A stretch of DNA of 51,858 nt from NCBI GenBank assembly GCA_030849805.1, contig JASANZ010002133.1, forward strand, positions 1 through 51,858, given 5' to 3'. Made by a program: the position numbers and the translations under genes. The notes beneath the pieces are model-generated. The model had not been told where the DNA came from. It saw nothing but the letters and a program-made list of their open reading frames with translations, and made no database searches. Source of the DNA: Sergeia podlipaevii. Its lineage: Eukaryota; Euglenozoa; Kinetoplastea; Trypanosomatida; Trypanosomatidae. Below are positions 7,689-18,200 of this stretch, piece after piece. Positions within the stretch are counted from its first letter, which is position 1; each line of letters begins with the position of its first letter.

Positions 7689-10640
7689 ATGGCTTCAGAA
7701 CCCCAAAACATTCTGCGCTGGGTGTGCTACGGCGGCGCGTACTTCGCAGGTCTTCTTATAGCCCCCAATCAGGTTCCGACTGGGGTTGAGGTGCCTGAAG
7801 GATCGTCCTTCGTGCTCTTCTTAGATGATGAAAGCGGTGCTGTAGTGCCGAACACTGATATTGAACCCTTCAGCCTAGACATTCCAGATCGCGTCAACAA
7901 CCCAGACGCGGCGGTTGGCGTGGCACGTGCTCGCGGCATTATTTATGGCCCTGTTGTCAATGAAGCAGACACCGACGAGCTAGAGGGCGATGCCGAAGCT
8001 GCCAACATGTTCGGAAGTCTCCATGCTGCAGCTCCGACAGAGGATGACGGAAAGGCCGCTAAGAAAGCGGCTAAGAAGGCCGAGAAGGAACGCAAGAAGG
8101 CTGAGAAGGAACTGAGGAGGGCAGAGAAGAGGCAGGAAAAGAATAAGAAAAAGCACCTCGATGATGACGACGAGGATAATGACGATGACGATGACGAGGA
8201 TGACGAGCTCGTGGCAGCGCTGGGGCTTGATAAGGAGGAGGTCAAGAAAGAGAAGAGGACGCCTAGCAAGCACAAGCGGCACAGAGATGAGGACGAAGAG
8301 GACGAAGCCGCGTCTTCTCCTGGCAAGGACCACGACGACGACGATCACTGGAAGGATTTTAATGATGAGTATGAGATGGATGACGCCGGTAAAGACGTGT
8401 CTGCCGGGCCTCTTGCCTCGGGACGTCGTCGTGTCGCTGCTCTGCACGGTCGTGGTGGAAGCAGCAATGTGAACGGAGCCGGTGGTATGTCGGGTGCCCT
8501 CGCTGCTCTTGCCGCTCGCGGCTCTGCCGTCTCGCCGTACTTGCCCGAGATTCGCTACTGGTATCAACAACTATGGGATGAGGCTGGTGCCACCGGTGCG
8601 CTACTCTCTGGCAGCGAGTACGACGTGGTACGCGCGGTGGAGCAGAGGCTGCGGACTGAGGCGGCCAAGCGTGCGCTGATTGAGGATTCTCTGGCCAATC
8701 TTCGCAACAGCGGAGAGAATTTCATGTCTCACGCAGGTAAGACCTCTTCTTCTTCTTCTGCTAAACTGAGCGAGAAGGAGATTCATGAGAAGGCAGAGCA
8801 GCTCTCCACTGCGCTAGACGCGCTTAGCAAGCCCATTGAGGTGGAGAGACTTGTGCGGGAGCTCGTGGTGCTCACTCCAGTGCCAAATCGTGAGGCACTC
8901 GCTGCAATGCGTAAGCAGCGCAACAACGCCACCGCGGCTGCATTCACAGATCCAAGCATCGCCTACCTTGTGAAGCGTGCCACCGATGTCGCGCAGCCCC
9001 GCGAGCTTACACAGGATATGGTGCAGACCTATCGTGAGCAGCGCATTCAGCGGGAGCGGCTCCTTGCGGCGCGCCGTGGCTTGGGCAAGATGGGTCTTCG
9101 TGGCACTGCTCCGCTGCGCGTGATGGAGCAGTGGCGTCGCGCGCGTGAGCTTATGGTGCTCTCTGCACCTGTGGAGACTCAAGCAGTGCTGCCCACCGGT
9201 TTTATATCTCGCAAGTACTCCGAGGCAGTGGGGAAGGTGCGCAACAGCGCAGTGCGACGTCTTAAAGACATTCTTCAAACCAGCGGTGCCGACCTGTCTC
9301 AAGGCAACGGGACTCACGGGTTTTCTGGTGGATCCTTCATGGGGACGCAGGACAGCTTTACCAGCTCCGCAGCGGACTTGCTGTCATCTTATCAACAAAA
9401 CGGAGGGGCGGCAGGTGCAGGCGGTCGTTCGTCGCGTCAAGCAATCCCAGTTTATTATAATTTTAACAGCCTGCGTGGGCCGGCGACGGGGAGAACAGCT
9501 TCGTCATCTACGTTTCCAACTGCTGGTGGTGTCACGAACCTCTCAGCCGCCATGATGCTCCACAACGGAACTGGTGGTGGTGGTGGGGGAGCAGTGGCTG
9601 GCACACAGGGCATGCTGCCCTCTCCCTCAGGTATCCTCATGTCGCCACTCGGTGGCGAGGACCCAATGATGTTAATGTCGATGATATCTCCCGCCATGTT
9701 AGGTGTTGGTAGCGAGCTTGTCGATGGTGGCGCCACCCAACAGCAGCAGCAGCACGATGGCGGCATGCACCTCATTACTCCTCTTAACATCCCAGCAGAG
9801 CAGCGTGAGGCTTTCGTACTCCGCCCAGAAGAGCTTGCACGGGAGCTGCAGGCAGCAAACAACAGCAGACTTGGACTGCGTAGTGAGCAATATTCTGCTA
9901 GCATCCGCCTACCCTCTCAGGAAAGCCACTGGTACAGCGAGGCGTACTCTCATGCGGGCGGCGGTGACAACGGTGGCGGTCGTGAGCGATCCAACAGCCG
10001 CGCTGGGAGTACCTCTCGAGCTAGCTCGGTGGCGTCGTCTACGGCGCATAGCGAAACGTCTAGGAGGCGTCACAGAAAGCGAGATGACGACTCCTCAGCT
10101 GCCGTGGAGGGTGGCGCTGCTGCTGCTGCGGTGCACGCAGACTGGCGGAAGGCTGCCAAGACGGCAATTCTCGAGCAACTTACGTTGTACTATCGTGGTC
10201 TGCGTGGACGTCCCGCTGTGCTCTCGAAGGATGACTTTAAGAACGTGGCGCAGAAGCTGCTGGAGCGGGCTGTGCAAGCAGAAGCGGCGCGGACTGGACG
10301 ATCCATGGTGTTGCAGGTCAACAACAGCGCGGTAACGTTCACGAAGGAGGTGGAGGCGGCGCTGAAGAGGTCTGTGGATAGCTACGTTTACAGACGCTTC
10401 ATTGCACCGCCTTCTCAGGAAGCCAACAGCGCTGCAGTGGGTGCTGCGGCTGCTAGGTCGGCGGCAGTGGCAGCAGCGAAGCTACATAGAACGGATGAGG
10501 AAGAGGCCTACCAGCGCGCGCAGGCCGCGGCGCGTCACGAGGACGTGGAGCCGACGGTTCTGCAATCTATGGACGTTGGTGGTGTTGTCGGCGAAGACGG
10601 TGTTGCTGCGGACTCCCCCGTGTACGAAACGTTTCAGTAG
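7689..10640 (+). CDS. PWWP-like and SRI-like domain protein, probable transcription/chromatin factor
   Basis: I start at ATG 7689 (983 residues) because it is the first ATG after the likely acceptor; the frame is open to a TTG at 7653. Residues about 8-60 read like a PWWP fold: an aromatic strand (LRWVCYGGAYFAG), then SFVLFLDDESGAVV, then TDIEPF. A charged Lys/Glu and Asp/Glu region follows (about 120-240). Residues about 280-530 are helical and may hold a TFIIS N-terminal (LW/TND)-like bundle (ELVVLTPVPNREALAAMRK), which is weaker. A Gly/Ser-rich linker leads to residues about 818-904, which match the SRI pattern well: aromatic-rich first helix, then DDFKNVAQKLLERAV, then a last helix ending SVDSYVYRRF. 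SRI domains bind the phosphorylated RNA polymerase II tail, and PWWP domains bind methylated histone and DNA. The combined role in elongation or chromatin is inferred. Probably nuclear. Confidence 0.85.
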   Translation: MASEPQNILRWVCYGGAYFAGLLIAPNQVPTGVEVPEGSSFVLFLDDESGAVVPNTDIEPFSLDIPDRVNNPDAAVGVARARGIIYGPVVNEADTDELEGDAEAANMFGSLHAAAPTEDDGKAAKKAAKKAEKERKKAEKELRRAEKRQEKNKKKHLDDDDEDNDDDDDEDDELVAALGLDKEEVKKEKRTPSKHKRHRDEDEEDEAASSPGKDHDDDDHWKDFNDEYEMDDAGKDVSAGPLASGRRRVAALHGRGGSSNVNGAGGMSGALAALAARGSAVSPYLPEIRYWYQQLWDEAGATGALLSGSEYDVVRAVEQRLRTEAAKRALIEDSLANLRNSGENFMSHAGKTSSSSSAKLSEKEIHEKAEQLSTALDALSKPIEVERLVRELVVLTPVPNREALAAMRKQRNNATAAAFTDPSIAYLVKRATDVAQPRELTQDMVQTYREQRIQRERLLAARRGLGKMGLRGTAPLRVMEQWRRARELMVLSAPVETQAVLPTGFISRKYSEAVGKVRNSAVRRLKDILQTSGADLSQGNGTHGFSGGSFMGTQDSFTSSAADLLSSYQQNGGAAGAGGRSSRQAIPVYYNFNSLRGPATGRTASSSTFPTAGGVTNLSAAMMLHNGTGGGGGGAVAGTQGMLPSPSGILMSPLGGEDPMMLMSMISPAMLGVGSELVDGGATQQQQQHDGGMHLITPLNIPAEQREAFVLRPEELARELQAANNSRLGLRSEQYSASIRLPSQESHWYSEAYSHAGGGDNGGGRERSNSRAGSTSRASSVASSTAHSETSRRRHRKRDDDSSAAVEGGAAAAAVHADWRKAAKTAILEQLTLYYRGLRGRPAVLSKDDFKNVAQKLLERAVQAEAARTGRSMVLQVNNSAVTFTKEVEAALKRSVDSYVYRRFIAPPSQEANSAAVGAAAARSAAVAAAKLHRTDEEEAYQRAQAAARHEDVEPTVLQSMDVGGVVGEDGVAADSPVYETFQ

Positions 10641-10900
10641 CCTTCCTTTTATATCTACCTTTCCCTTTTTTTTCTCTTTTTTTTTTTTTGGATGCTCCTC
10701 ATCGCTGCTGTTTTTTTTTGTTAGTGTTGCTATTCGTATTGTAGTGACTGCCCGATGAAACGGAGAATGCAACGTATCTTTTTTATCATCATTTGCAATA
10801 GCCCGCAGGCAGTACCAACGGCAAACTGGAAAAAAAAGAAAAGAACAGCAAAAAAAAAAAAAAAAAAGATGGCAATGCTGCAGTTATAGTGGAATGTATC

Positions 10901-10907
10901 AGAGAGA

Positions 10908-10943
<36 letters not shown>
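10901..10943 (+). repeat. (GA)n microsatellite
   Basis: About 20 GA dinucleotides with one GGA interruption, in the spacer downstream of the SRI-like gene. Confidence 0.9.
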
Positions 10944-10946
<3 letters not shown>

Positions 10947-11910
10947 TCATCAGATGTTGTTTGTATAAACAGTATTTTATATACAATTACTCTTATCCTC
11001 TCTCTCTCGGTCATTGGATCCCTTTACTTGTTATTATTTTTTTGCGTGTGGTGCCTCCTTTTTTGTTGTTGTTGTTGTTGAAAGGAGAGGAGGAAGAGGA
11101 GGAGGTTGTGAGGGGAACGTTTCTGCGAAGCTATTTTTGTTACTATTAATAATAATAATAATATTATCATTATTGTCTACAAGCTTCTACGCGCCGCCCC
11201 ATTTTTTTTTTGTAATTACCTTTTCTTTTTCTATAATGTTATTCTTTATTTTTATGTTGTTGTTGTTGTTGTTCTTGTTTTGTACGACTCTTGGTGGTTC
11301 ATTCCTAAATGAATCTGGGTGAAGGATTCAAAATGCATAATAGGAAAACGGCCCATGAAAAATTTTCTCACTTGTATTTAATCATTGCCTTTCCTCTCCA
11401 CGGGAATAGCGATGACTATAGTGATGGGCACTTCGATGTTCTCATCGAGGTCTTCTACAATTACTACTGTTTGCTTGTTTGTATATCTTCATAATGAATT
11501 GCCTGCATACTGAACGTAGAGTAAGGAGAGATTCAAAAGAAAAAATGCAATTACGATCTCTCTCTCATTTCTTTTTTTCTTTTTTTTTTAATCTAAGCAC
11601 ACATAGTCAAAAAAAAAAATAGTAGAGGGACTAGAGTAATACGGAAGGAAGTATACACACACACATACACACATACACGCACACCTTCTATCTAAGGTTT
11701 TATCCATCTTTAGGTGTGAAAGTACTTCTTCTTGGCGATTAGTATAGCCTACCAAAGCGCCTCTCTCATTTTTTTTTTGCTGTTGTTGTTGTCATTTCGG
11801 GTAACTTGAACCAATATTTTCCCTTTTTTTTACATAAGCGCACGTACAAGGACTGCCACTACCCCTACTGCGTAAAATCAGAGAGTCAACGTGTAAATCG
11901 ATTAAAACCA

Positions 11911-11952
11911 CTTTTTGTTGTTGTTGCTTTGTTATTTGTTTCTTTTTTATAG
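11911..11952 (+). promoter_or_regulatory. Candidate spliced-leader acceptor for gene at 12228
   Basis: A long T-rich tract with GTT units runs into TTTCTTTTTTATAG, with AG at 11951-11952. No ATG lies between it and 12228, which supports 12228 as the start codon. Confidence 0.55.
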
Positions 11953-12227
11953 CGTGAAGGAGAGAGAGAGAGAGCGAAGAAAGAACGCTTTAAAAATCAT
12001 AAAATAAATATTTTTTAAAAAGTAAAGGCAAACGAAGTAGTTTGAAAAGCAAACAACAGGGAGTATCCATTGGGAATACATTGCTCGTTACAATCTCACT
12101 CACACACGCACACACACACTGCGTTAAGGCGAATAAAGCAAAGGAGGAACAAACAAACAAACAAACAAAGAAAAAGGCAAAATATACCAAGGAAGAGAAA
12201 AGGCAAAAAGGAAAAAGAAAAAGACCA

Positions 12228-15200
12228 ATGCTTGCGTGTGCTGCGATCCAGAAGCTTGAGCGCTACGGCCAACTTGGATGGAAGAGAAGCTCCTCTGAGG
12301 ATTTTGTTCTTTCCTCTTTGAAGGACTCTAAGCGCACAAACATTTACGCCCTCACGCACTTTGAAACTTGGAGGGAGTGCTTGGCAGCCTTTCAGCCCAA
12401 GCTCGCTCTCACTGCTACTGGTGGGGCTGGCGCAACCACCACTACAACTACTTCTAGCAGTAGCAAGCTGGGTAAAGGCAAGAGCCAGTCAGCAGCAAGT
12501 AATGTCAACCAAGATGATGAAACTGCTACAAGTGCCGCTACTTATGTGTCTGCACCGCCACGCGCTAGCCAAGTCACAGTTTCTGACTCTCTCGTGTACG
12601 CGATGAGCTTCAGCACCGCTCTCATTACTCACCACGTGCATGCCTATCTACAGGAAGTCGCATTTGATAAACAGCAGCAGCAGCAGCAGCAAGCACACAG
12701 AGAAACTGGAGAACGCGATGCATTGAGCGGCACCCCCCGCGCCTCTGCTGCGGCAGCTGCCGTTTTTGAGCGAGGCGCGGCCGGGATCACCGCAGCGGCA
12801 GAGCTGCTGACGCTACTTGGTGATATCGCCGTGGTGATGGTGAAGGACACTCGCTGCTGTCGTCACAGTTACTCCAATCAGTTTACCCAAGCCATCGCGC
12901 ACCTGCTTTCCAATGTGACGAGCCTCTCTTTGTTCATGAACTCCCTCGTGATGGTTGTAAACCACAAGAGTAGCCAGAAGCGGCACGACGGAGAGAAGAA
13001 GAGAGAAGAGGACCTATACAGGCAGTCTGAGGTCGCTATCGCCTCCATGTCTATGAGCGTGCTATCCTTGGAGAATGCAACGGTGCGCCAGTTAAGGCGG
13101 GCGATGGCGCAATATCCGGTGGAGATGCTTCTGCACTCACGCACCTGTACGGCGCAGATCAAGCAGCAGATCAACAACACGAAAAAGCAAACAAACGCGA
13201 ATGCAGGTGCAGGTGCAGCTACGATGGCAATCAAGAAGGACGAAGAAAAAGACAGGCTTCTTGCTGAGATGCATCTGGATGTTGCTGCGCCGCTCGCTGC
13301 GGTGCTGCTCGACTGCGCGCTTGGCGGCAGCTTTACCGCCTTCGATAGTGGCCTCTCGCTGTTTCAAAAGATGAGCCTTTTGTTTGCAATTCTCAGCAAC
13401 CCTGTTGTTGCTGCTGCTGCTGCTGCCACCGCCACTGGGGACGATGAGAAGGCAGTGGGAAGCGGGCAAGGCGCGAGGAAGACTTTTTTTCAGAATGACC
13501 ACGAAAAGCATCTGCGAGGGGAGCTGTTGAATTCGCTCTGTGAAGTGCTGAGCCCTATTGCGTGCTCCCGCTCGACTCGTTACGTGGTCTACTACCGCGG
13601 TGATGACTTGAAGTTGATGCAGTGCAATGTCAAGCAGGCCTCAGAGTACGCGTTGCACACGTACGTCACATCGCCCCCGCTCGAAGGTGCTCTCTACGAT
13701 GCACTTCTCACTATCACTCAACAACAGCCTCGTGGCGATGCCGACAAGCATAATAGTTGTAGCGCATTGAGGCGCTGTGTGCTGCTCTTGGCGCAGTGGA
13801 TCGTCAGTCTGCCCTACTTTTTTCAGAGTTTCTGCACAGACTTGAGCTGGACCTCGTTTGCTCAGGAACAGCGCCGCGCCGCCCTCATGCGTCAGGCCAA
13901 GGACCGTCGCACGCAGCGCGACGCCAGAAAGAAAGGCAAGGAGGAGAAGAAGGTGGCCGCTGCTACTACACTCACGATGAACAGTCTTGCTGGCTCGATA
14001 CAAGAAAGAAGAAGAAGCAGCAGCAGCAACGCGGATAGCGTGAGGTCCGAGGCGTCGTCGAGTAATGTCAGTACAACAGACTCCGTCACGAGTCGCCTCA
14101 GTGATGCGTCGACGGCGGGTCGCGGCGACTGTGGCGTAGAGGGCGATCAGCGCTCCGTCATTACCCAAAACTCCCTGGCTCACAGTATGCTTTCGCTGGA
14201 GAGCCGCGCCTCTCTCTTATCTACGCTTTCAAAGCGCTCCGCTGCGTCCTACCTCTCTTTCTTGTCAGTGTTGAAGCCCGAAGGAGGTGCCGCGGAAGGC
14301 GAGGAGGAGGCTGAGCCCAAGCTGCACGAGTCTGCGGATGGTAATACAAATCTACCTCTCATCCTGCTGGAGGATATCGTTCTAGGCTTGCATCGCTTCA
14401 TGGAGATCGTGCCAGACACGCTTCTCGATGACTGGGGCCTGCGCACGCTCTGCTGGCAAACAATGGGACAGCTCTTCTCGTATGTGGAGTCGACCATTAG
14501 TGTGTCTCATGTCTATGCAGCAGCAGCAGCAGCAGCGGGAGTGACGAGTGGTAGCAGTGAGAAGACCAGAGCGATAGCGGCTACGCGCCTCACGCCGCTT
14601 TTTAATTTGGGTCAAGACCTTCGCTATAACCATGGCCTGGGATATGAATCTTTGGGCATTCTGTTTGCCAAGGTGATTGCCCCTGAGCTTGAGAAGGGCA
14701 CCATCGCTGAAGAGGGGAGGGCGAAGTTGAGCGAAGAGGCTCACAGTGCTGCTGCTGCTGCTACTGCTGCACTGACGATGGTTGGTCACAAGAAACAAGG
14801 CACCGTTACCGAATCTCCAGCTTCCGCACACGGCAACGGGGTTGATCACACGGGCGATGCGAGGAACAAGCGTGTCTACGCGGAAGTTGCGCTTTCCAGG
14901 TGTCTCTCTGCCTATGAAACTGTGGCGCCGCAGGTGGTAGATATGAACCTGACGATCATTTTGCGTATTGCCTCACGTGCTGCTAGCGAGGGCTGCGGGA
15001 CCAATAACAACACCAACAACAACAACAACAACAGTAATAACAGTAGTAACAGCGACAGCGGTGCAGTGTTGTTTAATTTTTTAGCGAACGTGGTGGAGCG
15101 CCTTGGCAAGAGCAACCAGGTTGGTATGCTGCTGGATGCCCTAGTCGCCCAGAAAGACTCTTCTTCTTCTTCCTCTCCTGTTTCTCTTTCTACTGCACCC

Positions 15201-18200
15201 GCCGCAGCGACAGTCGAGGACACTCGTGAGGATGTGGCGGCGCTGCAGGTGACCTTCAGCCACCCTCGTGTGCGCGCCGCGCTTGTAGAGGCGTGTGCAG
15301 CTTCCATGGACCCCGAGAACCTTCTCGCGCACCTGATCAAGTATATCAGTGCATGGACGGATCCTGAGGGAAAAGAAGAATGTGTTGACGAGGAGGAAAG
15401 AGATGACCGTCGTCATGATCCACTAGATGTGCTCTTTGTTTTACAGCTTGTGGCGACTGTGCTGGAGGGTATTGCGCCTACATCGGTCACTTCGAGCGCT
15501 GTGCTGGAGCGCTCCACTGAGCTTGAGCTGCTCTTGTCTTCGTTTTTTGTGGATTACCTGTATTCCCCATTCAATGGCAATTCGAAGGCTGGAGAGGAGG
15601 AATATAAAAACGATGATGAGGAAGAAAGCCAGAAGCAAAAGAAAAAGATGAGCGAATTTTTCAAGGGTGGGGTGCCCCGTGCGCGTCGCCTGCGCCGACT
15701 TCTCCTTCAAGCGTTGGATGCTATTTATCGCTGCCGAGGTGTGACCGAGCACTGCCTGCATGACCTTGGACTGCAGAACGTGGAGGCGTATCTTGGCATG
15801 CTCGAGGAGACGCTGTGGCAGGTGCAGTCACAGGTGGGGCAGCTCGTGGTCCATCTTTCGATTGATGAACTTCACGAAGCCGCTGCTTCGCCTTTCCTTT
15901 CTACAGGGGAAAAGTACAGAAGGAAAGAGCTCATGTCTCACCTTGATGCCCGCGTGCTGCTCCCGAGTCTGGCCCTACAGCGCCTCTCTCTTGCCCGCTC
16001 GGTTTCCGTGATCCTTGGTGTGAGTGTCGGACCTGCTGATGAGACACGTAGCCTTGTGCACTATGTACTCACCGCTCTCTCTGGTGGTGAGGGCGAGGAG
16101 GTGGAGGTGGAAGGAGAAGGCTGCTCTGCAGACAGAATCAGCAACGCCAACTACGCCGCACTTGTCTTTGCGAACAGCATCACTGAGGAAGGCTGGGCGA
16201 GTATTATGCAGTTTGCTAAAGTGAAGCGGATGCGTGCGGCGCTAGTGCGTTTGCTTCATGCTACGTTTGAATTTTCTTCCACTGTTGCTTCGGACGAAGC
16301 GTCTCCCTTGCCCCCTCCTGTGTGGCTATCGAGGTGCTTGCGCTGTGCCTCAGGCACCGTCATGCGCGCTCTCACAGATGTGTTTGTTTCCATCTCCAGT
16401 GATGATGTCATCGAGTACGTGAAGTATGTTCAGAAAAGCAGCAAGAACTCTAGCAAGAAGCACAACTCTGCTGCTGGAGAGGGTAGTAACGCGCTTCCTG
16501 TCCTTCTCGATGCCTTTGGGTATGTCTACACGATAACTGGGCATATCCCGTACTGGCCCATGCTGTTGGACGTGACCGTTCAGTGGCTGCTAGCACTACA
16601 CACCGTCTTTGCTGCTGCGTCGAGTAATGGCGCTAACGCCGCCGCCGACGATGTGGCGAGGCGCCTGCTTGGCTTTGTGCGTCTTGGCATTACGACGGAG
16701 AGTCGCTGCGAGGATGTACTCCGGCGTGCGCTCATCACCCTCGGGAACACATCTCACCAGCAGCAGTCTGAGAGGAAGTCTATTGGTGGTGGTAGCTCAA
16801 AGGGTCTCAGCCGTCAGTATGTAGAAGCGATTGGAGTTCCTCTAACGCTGCTCGCTGACCTTCAATGCTGCGACGCCAGAAAAAAGAAGCAAGGCAATGC
16901 TACGGAAGCTGGTAGTGGTGAGGATGAAGAGGAGCGTGGTGAGAGTACCTCTGCGGTAGTGGTGAATGAAATGTGTTTTGAGGATGAGATTCAATCTCTT
17001 ACTTGTGCGCTTTTTTCTGATGAATTTCTCAGTGTTCTATGGGCGAGTAGTAGTAGTAGTAGTACAATGACGATGGAGGCAGCAGCAGAGGGAGGAGCAG
17101 CATCCACTGCAGCGCTACCATCGTCTGAAGACACGGCAATGAGCATTGCCGCTGATCTTTACACGACCTGCCTCTCCGCGATACAGCTGCAGTGGCGTTC
17201 AGACGCTGCGGCGAGAGCAGATCCGCTTTCTCTCCGGGAGCGATCCCCTGCTTTTTGCTTCGTTCAGCGAGTCGCGGCTCACTTTCGCAAAGTTTCTGCA
17301 ATAGAAATGAGCACTCGCAGGGGTTCCTCTCAACCCTTGGTGGCTTTCGTTCGTGGGATGGACAAGTCGCCACTCACGTTGCCACTCAGCGCTCCATCTA
17401 GTGCTGTCACGACCAGTACAGAACTGTTTGACCTAGTAGAAGCTGAGTGGGTGGCGGTGTTTGGGCATCTTCTTCACCGCACTCTGCACGCAATGCATCT
17501 CAGCGGAAGCAACAGCATGAGCAAGGGCAACCATGCAACACCAAAAGTAGCAGCAGACATCGTTGCTGATTTGGATTCTCTTAACGGCCTCCACGTCTCG
17601 TTGCTCGCGAGCTTCGCTAAGAAGTCTCAGAATAGAAGGGCTAGTGAGCACCGCCAGAACAACAGCAGTAGGAAGCGAGGCCGGGATGTTGTCGGTACTG
17701 TTGCTGCGGTTGCCAAGGAGGAGGGAGAGGAGAAGGCAGAGGAAGACGAAACGGCGACGGAGGAGCATCACTCAGCCATGAAAGCGGGCAAGGTTGAGGG
17801 AGGAAGTGACACGGCGGCGACGATGACAGATCTCAAATCACAACATGAGCATCTCGAGAAGGTGAAGAGGCCTCTTGCTGCACATGTGGGCCTCATGGCA
17901 GCGCTTCTGCAGACATCTTCCTTGAGCAGCGTTATCGAAGAAATTATTGGCCAACTCAAGATACTTGTGGCTCCACTTTCAACTAACGGCGTCGCGGACG
18001 TAAATGCAGCTAACAGTATGGAGAAGAATTCAAGGAAGAACATCCCCAATAGCAAGAAGCAGCAACAGCAGCAGCACAAGACTTCATCCACTACTGAAGG
18101 AGCAGAGCAAGGCAGCAGCGTACACACAGTGGCGGCGGTGGTGAGACTGCTGGCATTAGGCGAGGATGCGGGTGTGACGGCGGCGTGGACGCTGCTGAGC

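Larger units (their letters stand above)
10641..12227. other. Intergenic spacer with microsatellites
   Basis: Nearly 1.6 kb without a credible gene. It holds poly-T and poly-A runs, a (GA)n block, several (GTT)n runs (near 11063, 11260, 11780 and 11914), (AAT)n near 11146-11165, a (CA)n-like run near 11656-11680, and the trans-splicing signals of the next gene. Confidence 0.65.

Noticed and set aside
12042..12227. 62-codon in-frame extension of the giant gene
   Set aside because: It would need a TTG start. No ATG occurs before 12228 after the likely acceptor, and the peptide is Lys-rich leader-like sequence.
13641..14183. 180-residue minus-strand frame
   Set aside because: Antisense shadow of the giant gene at 12228-20093.
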